From Opitutus sp. GAS368 (GTDB lineage Bacteria > Verrucomicrobiota > Verrucomicrobiae > Opitutales > UBA953), in NCBI GenBank assembly GCA_943332745.1, contig CALQQQ010000006.1, positions 1 through 13,548 of the forward strand: a DNA stretch of 13,548 nucleotides, in the 5' to 3' direction. The position numbers and the translations under genes were made by a program. Below are positions 6,606 through 13,548 of the stretch, piece by piece. How positions within the stretch are numbered: the first letter of the stretch is position 1; the number at the start of each line of letters is the position of its first letter. The notes below the pieces were generated by a model, which searched no databases, was not told the DNA's origin, and saw only the letters and a program-made list of their open reading frames with translations.

Positions 6606-8411
6606 ATGAAAGATTTCTTCAAGTCTGTCTTCGCCTCCGCGCTCGGCACCTTCCTCGCCATCGCCATCGGAGGCTTCGCGTTAATCGTCCTCATCGTCTC
6701 GCTCGCGAGTTCGGCTGGCGGCAATCACGACTCCGCCACGGTCTCCGTGAAGCCCAAGACGATGCTCGTGATTGGTGGCGACCTGACGATCAACGATACG
6801 CCTGCGCATGGTGCCCCAGGCTTGGATATCTTCCTACTCGGAGGCAATGGGCCGGAAGTGGATCTGCTTCGCGCGCTAGAAGCGATCGACCTCGCGGCCA
6901 AAGACCGGAACATCGCTGGCATCTTACTGAACGGCGGCGTCTCCGCAGGCGTGACCCAGAAGGCTGAGATCCGCAAGGCCATCGCCGCCTTCAAGGCTAG
7001 CGGCAAGCCGGTGCTGGCGTGGGTCGAGAACGGCTCGCAGGGTGAGTACTACCTCTCCAGTGTAGCGGATAAGGTCTACGTCCACACAGCGGGAGAAATC
7101 GAGCTGAAGGGGCTTTCCTCCTACCACATGTATTTCGGTGAGACCTTGAAACTGCTGGGGGTCGGCGTCCAGGTGACGAAAGTAGGTAAGTATAAATCAG
7201 CCGTTGAACCTTATATTGGCGGCGCCATGAGCGAGCCCGCGCGAGAACAATCGGCAGCACTCATGGGGGGTATCTGGAAGCGAATCCTCGGCGAGATGGC
7301 CAAGTCCCGGGCGATGACCACGCCGACATTAGCCAGGATCGCGGATTCCGCGGGCATCTTTAGTGCCGCTAAAGCCGTTGAGCTCAAACTGGCCGACAAG
7401 ACGATGCATCGCGATGAACTGGTCAAGCAGGTCATCGCCGCGGGCGCCGGAGCGGATGAGTCTGGTACGTCTTTCCTGCAGGTCAGCCTGCATCGTTACG
7501 CCGGCAAGGTCAGGCTGCCCCATGGCGGCGGACGCATCGCGATTGTCTACGCCGAAGGTGAGATTGTCGACGGTTGGGGCGCACCGGGCGACGTGGGCGG
7601 CGACCGCCTGGCCCGCGACCTGCGCCTGCTGCGCGGCGATAAGCGTATCAAGGCGGTAGTTTTGCGCGTCAATAGTCCCGGAGGTTCGGCGTTCGCCAGC
7701 GACGTGGTCGCCCGGGAAGTCGGCCTGCTCCGAAAAAAAGACATCCCAGTGGTCGTCTCGATGGGCGATGTCGCCGCGAGCGGGGGCTACTATATTGCTG
7801 CCAAGGCGAACCTCATCATGGCGGACCCTTCCACCATCACTGGTTCGATTGGAGTGTTTGGATTGCATCTCAACTACGGGGAACTCGCCAAGAAGGTTAA
7901 CCTCGGGACGGACGGAGTGAAGACCGCCCGATTCGCCGACCTACTCGCCGAGCACCGTGCCGCGACGCCCGAAGAACTGGCCATCGTCCAGACGTCGGTG
8001 GACGGCACCTACGAGGAGTTCCTTCGCATCGTTGCCGAGGGCCGCGGCCTAAAGCGCGACGGGGTCCATGAGATTGCCCAAGGACGCGTCTGGCTCGGTG
8101 AGGACGCTAAAGGTCTCCGCCTGGTCGACAAACTGGGTGGGCTGCGCGACGCCATCAAAGAGGCCAAGCTCTTGGCCAAGCTTGATCAGGCCGAGCTGAT
8201 CCAAGTGCCGGCGCTTCACTCCGGCAGGGATAACCTGCTCCAGAAAATGCTGTCCGACGACCAAGATGATTCCCCGCTCTTCGCCAAGGCTTCGGTCGAC
8301 CCGGCTAAGGAGTTCCTGAAGGCGAACGCCAAGTGGCTAAGGGCTATCCGGGTGCTGAACGACCCCAAGGGCGTCTACCTCACCTGCCCAATCCTGCCGG
8401 ACCGACGCTGA
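6606..8411 (+). CDS. sppA: Signal peptide peptidase SppA, 67-kDa type
   Basis: A 601-residue membrane-bound serine protease of family S49 that degrades cleaved signal peptides and other membrane peptides. The length matches the two-domain 67K type (E. coli 618 residues), not the short archaeal/Bacillus form. An N-terminal anchor covers about 11-34. The general-base lysine is K197 in VGKYKSAVEPYI, in the first domain, and the nucleophile is S392 in MGDVAASGGYYIA, in the second, matching E. coli K209 and S409. The supporting motifs NSPGGSA (356-362) and TGSIGVFG (412-419) are present. The active site faces the periplasm in the family. The ATG at 6606 has no Shine-Dalgarno (C-rich leader), but it is the natural start of the anchor. 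The gene diverges from the 482-residue gene and converges on the M48 gene with 6 bp between stops. Confidence 0.95.
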   Translation: MKDFFKSVFASALGTFLAIAIGGFALIVLIVSLASSAGGNHDSATVSVKPKTMLVIGGDLTINDTPAHGAPGLDIFLLGGNGPEVDLLRALEAIDLAAKDRNIAGILLNGGVSAGVTQKAEIRKAIAAFKASGKPVLAWVENGSQGEYYLSSVADKVYVHTAGEIELKGLSSYHMYFGETLKLLGVGVQVTKVGKYKSAVEPYIGGAMSEPAREQSAALMGGIWKRILGEMAKSRAMTTPTLARIADSAGIFSAAKAVELKLADKTMHRDELVKQVIAAGAGADESGTSFLQVSLHRYAGKVRLPHGGGRIAIVYAEGEIVDGWGAPGDVGGDRLARDLRLLRGDKRIKAVVLRVNSPGGSAFASDVVAREVGLLRKKDIPVVVSMGDVAASGGYYIAAKANLIMADPSTITGSIGVFGLHLNYGELAKKVNLGTDGVKTARFADLLAEHRAATPEELAIVQTSVDGTYEEFLRIVAEGRGLKRDGVHEIAQGRVWLGEDAKGLRLVDKLGGLRDAIKEAKLLAKLDQAELIQVPALHSGRDNLLQKMLSDDQDDSPLFAKASVDPAKEFLKANAKWLRAIRVLNDPKGVYLTCPILPDRR

Positions 8412-8417
8412 TCCGCC

Positions 8418-9188
8418 TCAAGGCTGTTTCGGCATCTGGGCGCGAGCCTCAGGCAACCATCCCTGGAGCTGCTTCACGCGGGTCGTATCCGAGGGGTGCG
8501 TAGAGAGGAACTCGGGGGTCTTGCTGCCGGCCTTCGCGAACCGGGCCCAGAAGGCGGGTGCAGCGGCCGGATCGTAACCCGAGCGGGCCATGAAGAGCAG
8601 GCCGAGACGATCGGCTTCGGATTCATGACTCCGGCTGAAAGGTAGCAGGATGCCATACTGGGCACCGACCCCCACCGCGGCCATCCAGGAGGAACGGGTC
8701 TTGGCGGAGGAATTCTTCGTAGCTTCGTCGGCGACGGCGGCGGCGAGCGCGACGCCCATGACCTGCGAGACGCGCTCGGAACCGTGGCGACAAATGACGT
8801 GCGCGACTTCATGGCCAAGGATTACGGCGATGTCAGCATCTGTCGGGGCGTAGGCGAACATCCCAGAGTTAAAACCAATCTTTCCGCCGGGCATGGCGAA
8901 AGCGTTGGGCGCTGTGTCATTGATGATAGCGAATTCCCACTTTGACGAAGGCGGCAGCACGCCAGCCTTATCGTCGCGGCGCGCGGCGGCCACAATCTTG
9001 AGACCGATCTCCTTAAGCTTCGGCAGACGGGGGTCGGCGGGGAGCTTCTTCATCTTCGAAAACTCCGAAGCCGACATCGAGGCGACCTCAGACTCGTCGA
9101 CCAAGATGAATTGGGAGCGACCCGTGATGGGCACATTCTGGCAACCGATGAAGGCAAGCGCGGGGAAAAGGAGGAGGAGCGGGCGCAT
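8418..9188 (-). CDS. M48-family zinc metalloprotease, putative lipoprotein
   Basis: A 256-residue secreted metalloprotease of the Ste24/HtpX-like M48 family, M48C type (YcaL/LoiP/BepA relatives). It opens MRPLLLLFPALAFIGC, a lipoprotein-type signal with the lipidated Cys at 16; the lipobox F-I-G-C is relaxed. The zinc site HEVAH is at 126-130, and the third ligand is probably E189 in HESEAD (188-193), with D193 following as expected. The closing motif STHPSDTTR at 229-237 is standard for this group. The reading frame stays open upstream to 9374, but that part lies inside the kinase gene and encodes no signal, so the ATG at 9188 is chosen. It starts 19 bp after the wzc-like stop and is probably the last gene of the export operon. 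E. coli relatives act on outer-membrane protein assembly; a similar role here is inferred. Confidence 0.92.
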   Translation of the reverse strand: MRPLLLLFPALAFIGCQNVPITGRSQFILVDESEVASMSASEFSKMKKLPADPRLPKLKEIGLKIVAAARRDDKAGVLPPSSKWEFAIINDTAPNAFAMPGGKIGFNSGMFAYAPTDADIAVILGHEVAHVICRHGSERVSQVMGVALAAAVADEATKNSSAKTRSSWMAAVGVGAQYGILLPFSRSHESEADRLGLLFMARSGYDPAAAPAFWARFAKAGSKTPEFLSTHPSDTTRVKQLQGWLPEARAQMPKQP

Positions 9189-9207
9189 GGGTGGGAAAGA
9201 GCGGGGG

Positions 9208-11496
9208 TCAGGACTTCGCCGACCCTTCGTCCACCGAACGGCCGCGGGGTTCGTCGACGTAATACTTACGGTAGGAGGAGTCGTACGAGTCCGTGTAGGC
9301 CGAGGCCATGCGGAGTGACATGGAATTGAGCACAACTCCAAACAGCGGGGCCTGTGCCTCCCGTAAGCGCGCAAGGCACGATACGGCGTTCCGCAGGTTG
9401 ACGGAGTTATAACGGACGACGTAAATCACTCCGTCGACTTTCGGGAGCAGGTGAAGCGCGTCGGAGACCGCGCCGATGGGCGGAGAGTCGATGAAGATGC
9501 GGTCGTAGCGCGAACGCATCTCGTCGATCATCGCCAAGAACCTTGGATTATTGATAACCTGGGTGGGATTCTTGCAACTAAGTCCCACCGGCAGAACGTC
9601 CAGTCCGGGAGCGACGTCATGGACGATGGCTTCCTCGAGCGTCGTCTCGCCATTGAACCACTTGCTGAGCCCGCCGTCGCCGGTAAAGCCGAGGGACGGA
9701 CCGACGTTTGGCAGGCGCAGGTCGGCATCGATGACTAGGATGCGCTCGGCATGCTGGGCGAAGATCAGGGCGAGGTTCGTGGCGACGAAAGTCTTCCCTT
9801 CGCTGGGACGCGTGGAGGTCACCAGAAAGACGCGCGCCTTGGAGACGGCCGGATTGACCTTCAACGCCGAGTAAATCGAGCGGACGGCCTCGGTGGCGAT
9901 GCGATCCTTATCCTGACGCGCCAGTAAGGCACGGTCCGGACCAGAGGTTCCGGCGACGCGAGGAATGGTGCCGATGAGCGGCAGGCCGAGCGAATTCTCG
10001 ACGTCCTTCACCGACTTGATGCGGTCGTCCAAGGTGCCAATGACGATGATGAGAACGATGCCGAACAGTAGGCCGGCACCGACGCCGACCAGCGCGTTGA
10101 AGTAATAGTTCTTGTTAATCGGTTTATCCGAGACGGAGGGCATATCCATAATGCGGATGGATGTACTCGTGCCGGAAGTCGACGAACGCAGCTTGGCTTC
10201 CTCGTAACTGAGCTTCATGCGACTAAGGAATTCCTCATTGGCCTTGATGTCCTTATCCACGCGCTCGAGGTCAACATTGGCGGCCTGCAACTTGGAAATC
10301 TCCTCTTCCTTAGCGACGAGGTTCCGCAGGATGGCCTCATGGCGCGCCTTTGCGTTATCTAGCGCACCGCGGCGAGACTTGATCGCCTGAAGAACCGCTT
10401 CCTTAAGCTGGTTGTCCACCTGCTTGAGGGCTTCTCGTTCGGCCACAAGCTTGGGGTGTTGGTCGGTGTAAGTCTCGGTCATCTGGCTGACACGAATCTT
10501 GGAGGCGCTAATCGCGATCTGCGCCGCGGCGACGTCGCTGTCAGCGCGGATCTGAGGGATGTCGCCGACCGGCCGGCCTTCCTTCTCATAGGCGATGATG
10601 AGGGAGACCAAGATTTCGTTCTCGTCGATCTGCTTGCGGGTTTCCTCGCGATCCTTGACGAGTACCGAACGTTCGGTCGTGAGCGTGTTCGTGTCCTTGG
10701 CGATGGACAGGAGTTTCTGGCTTCTGATTAATTCATTTTTCTGTTCGAAAAGACGGCGGACCTTGTCTTCGAGGGTCTCAATCTCGATACGGGCTTTCTC
10801 GACAAGCGGATTGGTCACCATCAAGCGGTCATTCTCACTGAACGTCTGGATGGAGTCGCAGAACAACCGTGCGATCTGACGGGCGAGGTCGCGGTTGGGG
10901 TGCGTGAAGTCGACATTGATCACCAACGTCTGGCGCTGTGGATTGATTCCGCGCTGCTTGGCGAAGACCTCCTGCTCTGTGAGCGGGCCGGAGAAGATGT
11001 TGCCAGCTTGATAGGGTTCGAGCACGAGTTTGCGCTCGGCGGCGGTCAGCCGCTTGGAGACGCCTTCGATGATATTCGCGCTGCGCATCGCTTCGACGGC
11101 GGTGAAAAAGTCGTCGTTCGAGACGATCTTAAAGTTGTCGTCGGCGGCCGAGGAGCCTCCGTTGATATTGGGGGCCAGGCGGAAGACGCGCAGGCGGCCG
11201 GTCGCGCGATATTCGGGCGTTGTGTTGTAGGTGTTGAGGAGAGCCAGCGTCAGGAAAACGAGGGAGGAGAGGATGATCCACCAATAACGCTCCCGGAGCA
11301 TCAAGAGGTAGTTCTGAATCGGATTAGTATCCCCTGCCCCGGTCCGGCCATAGCCGCCATAGTTACCATATCCCTGATTGCCCGCCCCGTAGCTGCCATA
11401 ACCGGCGCCATAGCCGCCATAAGAACCATAGCCGCGGTTGCCGCCGCGCGTCGCGTCGGGCGCTTGGCCGTCGGGGGAAGGTTCCGGATTGGCCAT
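9208..11496 (-). CDS. Wzc-like polysaccharide co-polymerase with BY-kinase domain
   Basis: A 762-residue inner-membrane protein that controls polymer length and export and phosphorylates its own tyrosines in this family. The order is: a Gly/Tyr-repeat cytoplasmic tail (18-53), a Wzz entry segment, TM1 (about 72-89), a large periplasmic part with long coiled coils (about 230-435), a Pro-containing stretch before TM2, and TM2 (about 467-487). The cytoplasmic kinase has the oligomerisation motif EAVR (536-539), Walker A RPSEGKT (563-569), Walker A' ILVIDADLR (586-594), Walker B RIFIDSPP (666-673), and a C-terminal tyrosine cluster at 734, 738, 742, 745 and 746. All catalytic elements are intact, so it should be active. 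It follows the OPX lipoprotein gene by 9 bp. No cognate Wzb phosphatase gene is in the window. The ATG has no Shine-Dalgarno. Confidence 0.95.
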   Translation of the reverse strand: MANPEPSPDGQAPDATRGGNRGYGSYGGYGAGYGSYGAGNQGYGNYGGYGRTGAGDTNPIQNYLLMLRERYWWIILSSLVFLTLALLNTYNTTPEYRATGRLRVFRLAPNINGGSSAADDNFKIVSNDDFFTAVEAMRSANIIEGVSKRLTAAERKLVLEPYQAGNIFSGPLTEQEVFAKQRGINPQRQTLVINVDFTHPNRDLARQIARLFCDSIQTFSENDRLMVTNPLVEKARIEIETLEDKVRRLFEQKNELIRSQKLLSIAKDTNTLTTERSVLVKDREETRKQIDENEILVSLIIAYEKEGRPVGDIPQIRADSDVAAAQIAISASKIRVSQMTETYTDQHPKLVAEREALKQVDNQLKEAVLQAIKSRRGALDNAKARHEAILRNLVAKEEEISKLQAANVDLERVDKDIKANEEFLSRMKLSYEEAKLRSSTSGTSTSIRIMDMPSVSDKPINKNYYFNALVGVGAGLLFGIVLIIVIGTLDDRIKSVKDVENSLGLPLIGTIPRVAGTSGPDRALLARQDKDRIATEAVRSIYSALKVNPAVSKARVFLVTSTRPSEGKTFVATNLALIFAQHAERILVIDADLRLPNVGPSLGFTGDGGLSKWFNGETTLEEAIVHDVAPGLDVLPVGLSCKNPTQVINNPRFLAMIDEMRSRYDRIFIDSPPIGAVSDALHLLPKVDGVIYVVRYNSVNLRNAVSCLARLREAQAPLFGVVLNSMSLRMASAYTDSYDSSYRKYYVDEPRGRSVDEGSAKS
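11338..11445 (-). repeat. Gly-Tyr repeat tract coding for the N-terminal tail of the Wzc-like protein
   Basis: Degenerate short units on the plus strand (ccata-gccgc / ccata-acc types) encode residues 18-53 as GYG-SYG-GYG-AGYG-SYG-like triplets. Eight tyrosines fall between residues 23 and 49. The tract lies before the first membrane span, so it should be cytoplasmic. Codon variation within the units (TAC and TAT, mixed Gly codons) suggests selection on protein composition rather than a fresh DNA-level expansion. Confidence 0.8.
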
Positions 11497-11505
11497 AGGA
11501 AAAGA

Positions 11506-12279
11506 TTAGATGCGGCTGTCGCGGACGTAGATCTGATCTTCGTCCTCCAGTACAAAATCCGGCTCATCGCCGTCGTCGATACGACGGACGTCCTTGGTAA
11601 TCACCAGCGGCGTCCCTTCGCGCGTACGCTTGATCGCCACATCGGAACGATTACCCCGGGGGAGCACTCCGCCGGCCATCGCCAAGGCTCGACCAAGGGT
11701 CAAGGTCTCCTCCGGAGGGATGGAGACTGGACCGGGCTTACCGACATAGCCGGAGACATAGACCCGGCGTTCGGCGTAACTCACGATCGAGATCGTGACC
11801 TGGGGCTTCTTGAAGTAGACTTTGAACTGGTTGGAGAGCTCGACTTGGGCCTGCGTCAGGGTGAGACCGGAGACTGGAACGAGCTTCTTCAGGAAAGGAA
11901 TGTCAACGGTGCCGTCCGAGTTGATGCGGCGTTCAATCTGCGTGTCAGGCTCGTTGATGACCAGAACGCGGATGAAGTCCCGCGGACGGAGACGGTAGCT
12001 GTTCTGGCGTTCGGCGGGTTCGGCCTGCTGCGTCGGCGTCGCGACGACATACCCAGTGGGAAGGCTGGCGGGCGATACCTTGGATTCGCCGGACACGGCG
12101 ACCGGCGGGGGCACAACGGGAGCTGTGGCGGAATCGACAGAAGCACCGCGGCCGATGGTGAGGACATTTTCGGGCTCAAAGGCAGCGGCCGAGACGGGCG
12201 CGGTCCGGGTAGGGGCGCAAGCCGCGAGAAGGATGGCGGCACCGAATACGCCGCAGAGTCTTTTCAAGACGGAAGCCAT
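11506..12279 (-). CDS. Polysaccharide export (OPX) lipoprotein, short Wza/GumB-like
   Basis: A 257-residue periplasmic lipoprotein of the outer-membrane polysaccharide export family. The signal ends in the lipobox LLAAC with Cys21. Residues 22-93 are a long Pro/Ala/Ser-rich linker. The PES (Poly_export) domain spans about 95-170 (YRLRPRDFIRVLVINEPD...GTVDIPFLKKLVPVSGLTL...), and one SLBB-type domain about 171-255 (RRVYVSGYVGKPGPVSIP...). The protein stops right after DQIYVRDSRI, so the C-terminal amphipathic helix that forms the outer-membrane pore in E. coli Wza (379 residues) is absent, as are further SLBB repeats. It therefore probably needs an outer-membrane partner. It lies between the beta-barrel gene (71 bp upstream) and the Wzc-like gene (9 bp downstream), the classical co-polymerase/exporter pairing. 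No Shine-Dalgarno is seen. Confidence 0.92.
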   Translation of the reverse strand: MASVLKRLCGVFGAAILLAACAPTRTAPVSAAAFEPENVLTIGRGASVDSATAPVVPPPVAVSGESKVSPASLPTGYVVATPTQQAEPAERQNSYRLRPRDFIRVLVINEPDTQIERRINSDGTVDIPFLKKLVPVSGLTLTQAQVELSNQFKVYFKKPQVTISIVSYAERRVYVSGYVGKPGPVSIPPEETLTLGRALAMAGGVLPRGNRSDVAIKRTREGTPLVITKDVRRIDDGDEPDFVLEDEDQIYVRDSRI

Positions 12280-12308
12280 GGGAGAAATTAAGGTGACCGT
12301 GAGTGCCG

Positions 12309-12365
12309 GCCTTCCGCTACTGACCGCCCGGAAAGCCGCTAGAGCCAGTCTCAGTAGCGGAAGGC
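12309..12365 (-). promoter_or_regulatory. 15-bp perfect inverted repeat spanning the beta-barrel stop codon
   Basis: The 15 bases at 12351-12365 are the exact reverse complement of 12309-12323 (GCCTTCCGCTACTGA on the coding strand and its mate), with a 27-base loop. The upstream arm contains the last four codons (A-F-R-Y) and the TGA of the beta-barrel gene; the other arm is in the 71-bp gap before the OPX gene. In minus-strand RNA this forms a long GC-rich hairpin. No U-run follows, so it is not a standard intrinsic terminator. It may trim, protect or attenuate the transcript between the barrel and the OPX gene. Confidence 0.6.
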
Positions 12366-13548
12366 GGCCGACAGCGTGAACGTGTTCGAGGTGAAGGTCG
12401 ACGCGGCGGTGGAGGACGAGGAGTCGGTCAGATTGTAGCCGGCTTGGAAGCTGAGGTGATTCGAGTACTTGTAGTCAGCGCCAAGGGTATACACGTACGT
12501 GTTGACCGGAGTCGTACCGGACATGACATCACTCTTGGTAGCGCCGAGATTGAAGCTGAGATCCTCGGCGGCGGTGTAGGCCAAGCCGTAGGTGTAGTTC
12601 TTCGTGGCCATCTGGGTGCCGGTAGACGATGCGGTAACATCGCGGGACAGCGTCAGGGACTGGCTGATTCGCTCGGTCAAAGCGTGGCTGAGGCTAACCG
12701 AGTAGGAGAAGTCCGTATCATTGGCCAGGTTATCGAAGTGGAACTGCGAGTATCCAATGCGGATATTTCCGTTAAGCTTGCCCGACTCAGTGAGTTGACC
12801 CTTGAGGGTCAGTCCGGCGAAGTCCTTGATGAGCTGCTTGTGCGCCAAGGCCTGCTGGGCGATGTTGGAACTAAAGTAAGGAGCAGCCGAATAATCCGAG
12901 ACATCATGCTGCAGGACGAGGCCGAAGCTGAGCTTCTCGAAGGCCTGGTAATCGAAGGAAAGCGGAATGGAATTGGTGTTCAGCTCCGTCAGGGAATTGG
13001 TGTTATAGTTGGAATTGCCGCCCGACACGACGATGGTCGGGTTGAGGTAGTGATTGAAGGTGTTGGTGAAGCCAAGGCCGACGCTAAGCTTCTCGGTAAC
13101 TTTATAGTCAGCGCGGAGGGCGTGGCTGTAATTGGCCTGGCGGACGAGCGTGGCGCCCAGGAGGGCTCCATCGACGCCGTTCTGGATGAGGTCATCGTTA
13201 CGGGCGGTCACGCGATAGGAGGAGTCGACCGAAAGCGAAAGCGGGCCGCCGTCGGCGAAGCGAATGGAAGCGCTCAGCGAGTCTCGGGAGTCCTCGAGGT
13301 CGGCAAGCGCGGCATCCGTAAAGTTGACGAAGGTACGCTTGGCGGACAGATTGACCGACAGGGCGGAATCCTTGCCGTACTCGAGAAGGAAGCCCGGAGT
13401 GAGGGTCAAGTTGGTTGCCGACTTCTTAATCGCACCGGAAAAAAGGTTATCGGTGACCTCCACGCCGGCGGCGCTGTCGAAGTAGATGTCGCAGTCGTTA
13501 CCGATCTGCACGAGCGGCGAGGTGGGAATCCAATTGGCGCCCTGGACC
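12351..13548 (-). CDS. Outer-membrane beta-barrel protein (putative porin-like export partner), 5' end outside window
   Basis: At least 399 codons are visible, and the frame remains open to the right edge, so the start and signal peptide lie beyond it. The visible N-terminus reads GANWIPTSPLVQIGNDCDIY, a mature-protein opening rather than a start. A GTG at 13511 inside this segment is not a convincing initiator. The rest is a series of amphipathic strands with alternating residues, aromatic girdles and Asn/Asp/Ser/Gly turns. By eye I count about 18 strands. The chain ends TFTLSAAFRY, with the terminal aromatic typical of BAM-dependent outer-membrane proteins. It resembles putative beta-barrel porins found next to exopolysaccharide genes (BBP2-like or EpsL-like); I cannot assign a named family. 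It leads into the OPX and Wzc-like genes on the same strand, which suggests an outer-membrane role in polymer export. Confidence 0.85.
   Translation of the reverse strand, partial: VQGANWIPTSPLVQIGNDCDIYFDSAAGVEVTDNLFSGAIKKSATNLTLTPGFLLEYGKDSALSVNLSAKRTFVNFTDAALADLEDSRDSLSASIRFADGGPLSLSVDSSYRVTARNDDLIQNGVDGALLGATLVRQANYSHALRADYKVTEKLSVGLGFTNTFNHYLNPTIVVSGGNSNYNTNSLTELNTNSIPLSFDYQAFEKLSFGLVLQHDVSDYSAAPYFSSNIAQQALAHKQLIKDFAGLTLKGQLTESGKLNGNIRIGYSQFHFDNLANDTDFSYSVSLSHALTERISQSLTLSRDVTASSTGTQMATKNYTYGLAYTAAEDLSFNLGATKSDVMSGTTPVNTYVYTLGADYKYSNHLSFQAGYNLTDSSSSTAASTFTSNTFTLSAAFRY

Noticed and set aside
9189..9374. Upstream extension of the M48 protease frame
   Set aside because: The extra 62 residues overlap the 3' end of the Wzc-like gene, look random, and would place the lipoprotein signal in the middle of the protein.
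10900..12291. 463-codon plus-strand open frame opposite the Wzc-like and OPX genes
   Set aside because: Its translation has no recognisable domain, and the minus strand carries complete OPX and Wzc-like motifs there.
13500..13511. GTG at 13511 as start of the beta-barrel gene
   Set aside because: The frame is open and protein-like upstream to the window edge (GANWIPTSPL), and no signal peptide would remain if translation began at the GTG.
1..13548. Search for tRNA, rRNA, CRISPR repeats, transposase or phage genes
   Set aside because: Nothing resembling these was seen by reading; the window is ordinary protein-coding chromosome apart from the points listed.

Overview
This window reads as chromosome from a GC-rich Gram-negative bacterium. 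It encodes lipoproteins with outer-membrane-type signals, an outer-membrane beta-barrel and a polysaccharide co-polymerase/export pair. The protein styles, notably the SppA, the 482-residue 'AEIGAGQE' family protein and the RecN with an SSGE signature, point to Verrucomicrobiota, perhaps the Opitutae. That placement is an inference from remembered family resemblance, not from a marker gene. Genes are packed tightly: several convergent pairs meet with 0-6 bp between stop codons. Most starts lack a clear Shine-Dalgarno sequence.

Layout. (1) 1-1030: the start of a ribosome hibernation factor gene (minus strand, cut by the left edge), diverging from a classical short-chain dehydrogenase (plus). 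(2) 1033-3389: a minus-strand pair, yggS (PLP homeostasis) then recN (DNA repair), joined by an ATGA overlap and converging on the dehydrogenase gene. (3) 3514-4431: a LysR-type regulator diverging from yggS, with an ATTA-N7-TAAT box at its start. (4) 4432-6480: a minus-strand pair, a conserved 482-residue protein of unknown function followed 3 bp later by a small polytopic membrane protein. (5) 6606-8411: a full-length SppA membrane protease (plus); the 125 bp between it and the 482-residue gene holds a perfect 8+8 bp AT-rich palindrome. (6) 8418-13548: a minus-strand polysaccharide-export cluster. In transcription order it has an outer-membrane beta-barrel (cut by the right edge), a short Wza/GumB-like OPX lipoprotein, a Wzc-like co-polymerase/BY-kinase, and an M48 metalloprotease lipoprotein.

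How the genes may work together. The last cluster looks like a trans-envelope secretion unit: Wzc-like protein in the inner membrane, OPX lipoprotein across the periplasm, and a beta-barrel for the outer membrane. The OPX protein is too short to carry the C-terminal outer-membrane helix of E. coli Wza, and it sits directly behind a barrel that I count by eye at about 18 strands. The parsimonious reading is that the barrel supplies the outer-membrane pore, as in the OPX/beta-barrel pairs described in Myxococcus. The Wzc-like protein also carries an unusual Gly/Tyr-repeat cytoplasmic tail at its N-terminus. The M48 lipoprotein could serve envelope or barrel quality control. No glycosyltransferase, flippase, polymerase or phosphatase gene is in the window, so the polymer is unknown. 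I found no tRNA, rRNA, CRISPR array or insertion sequence.
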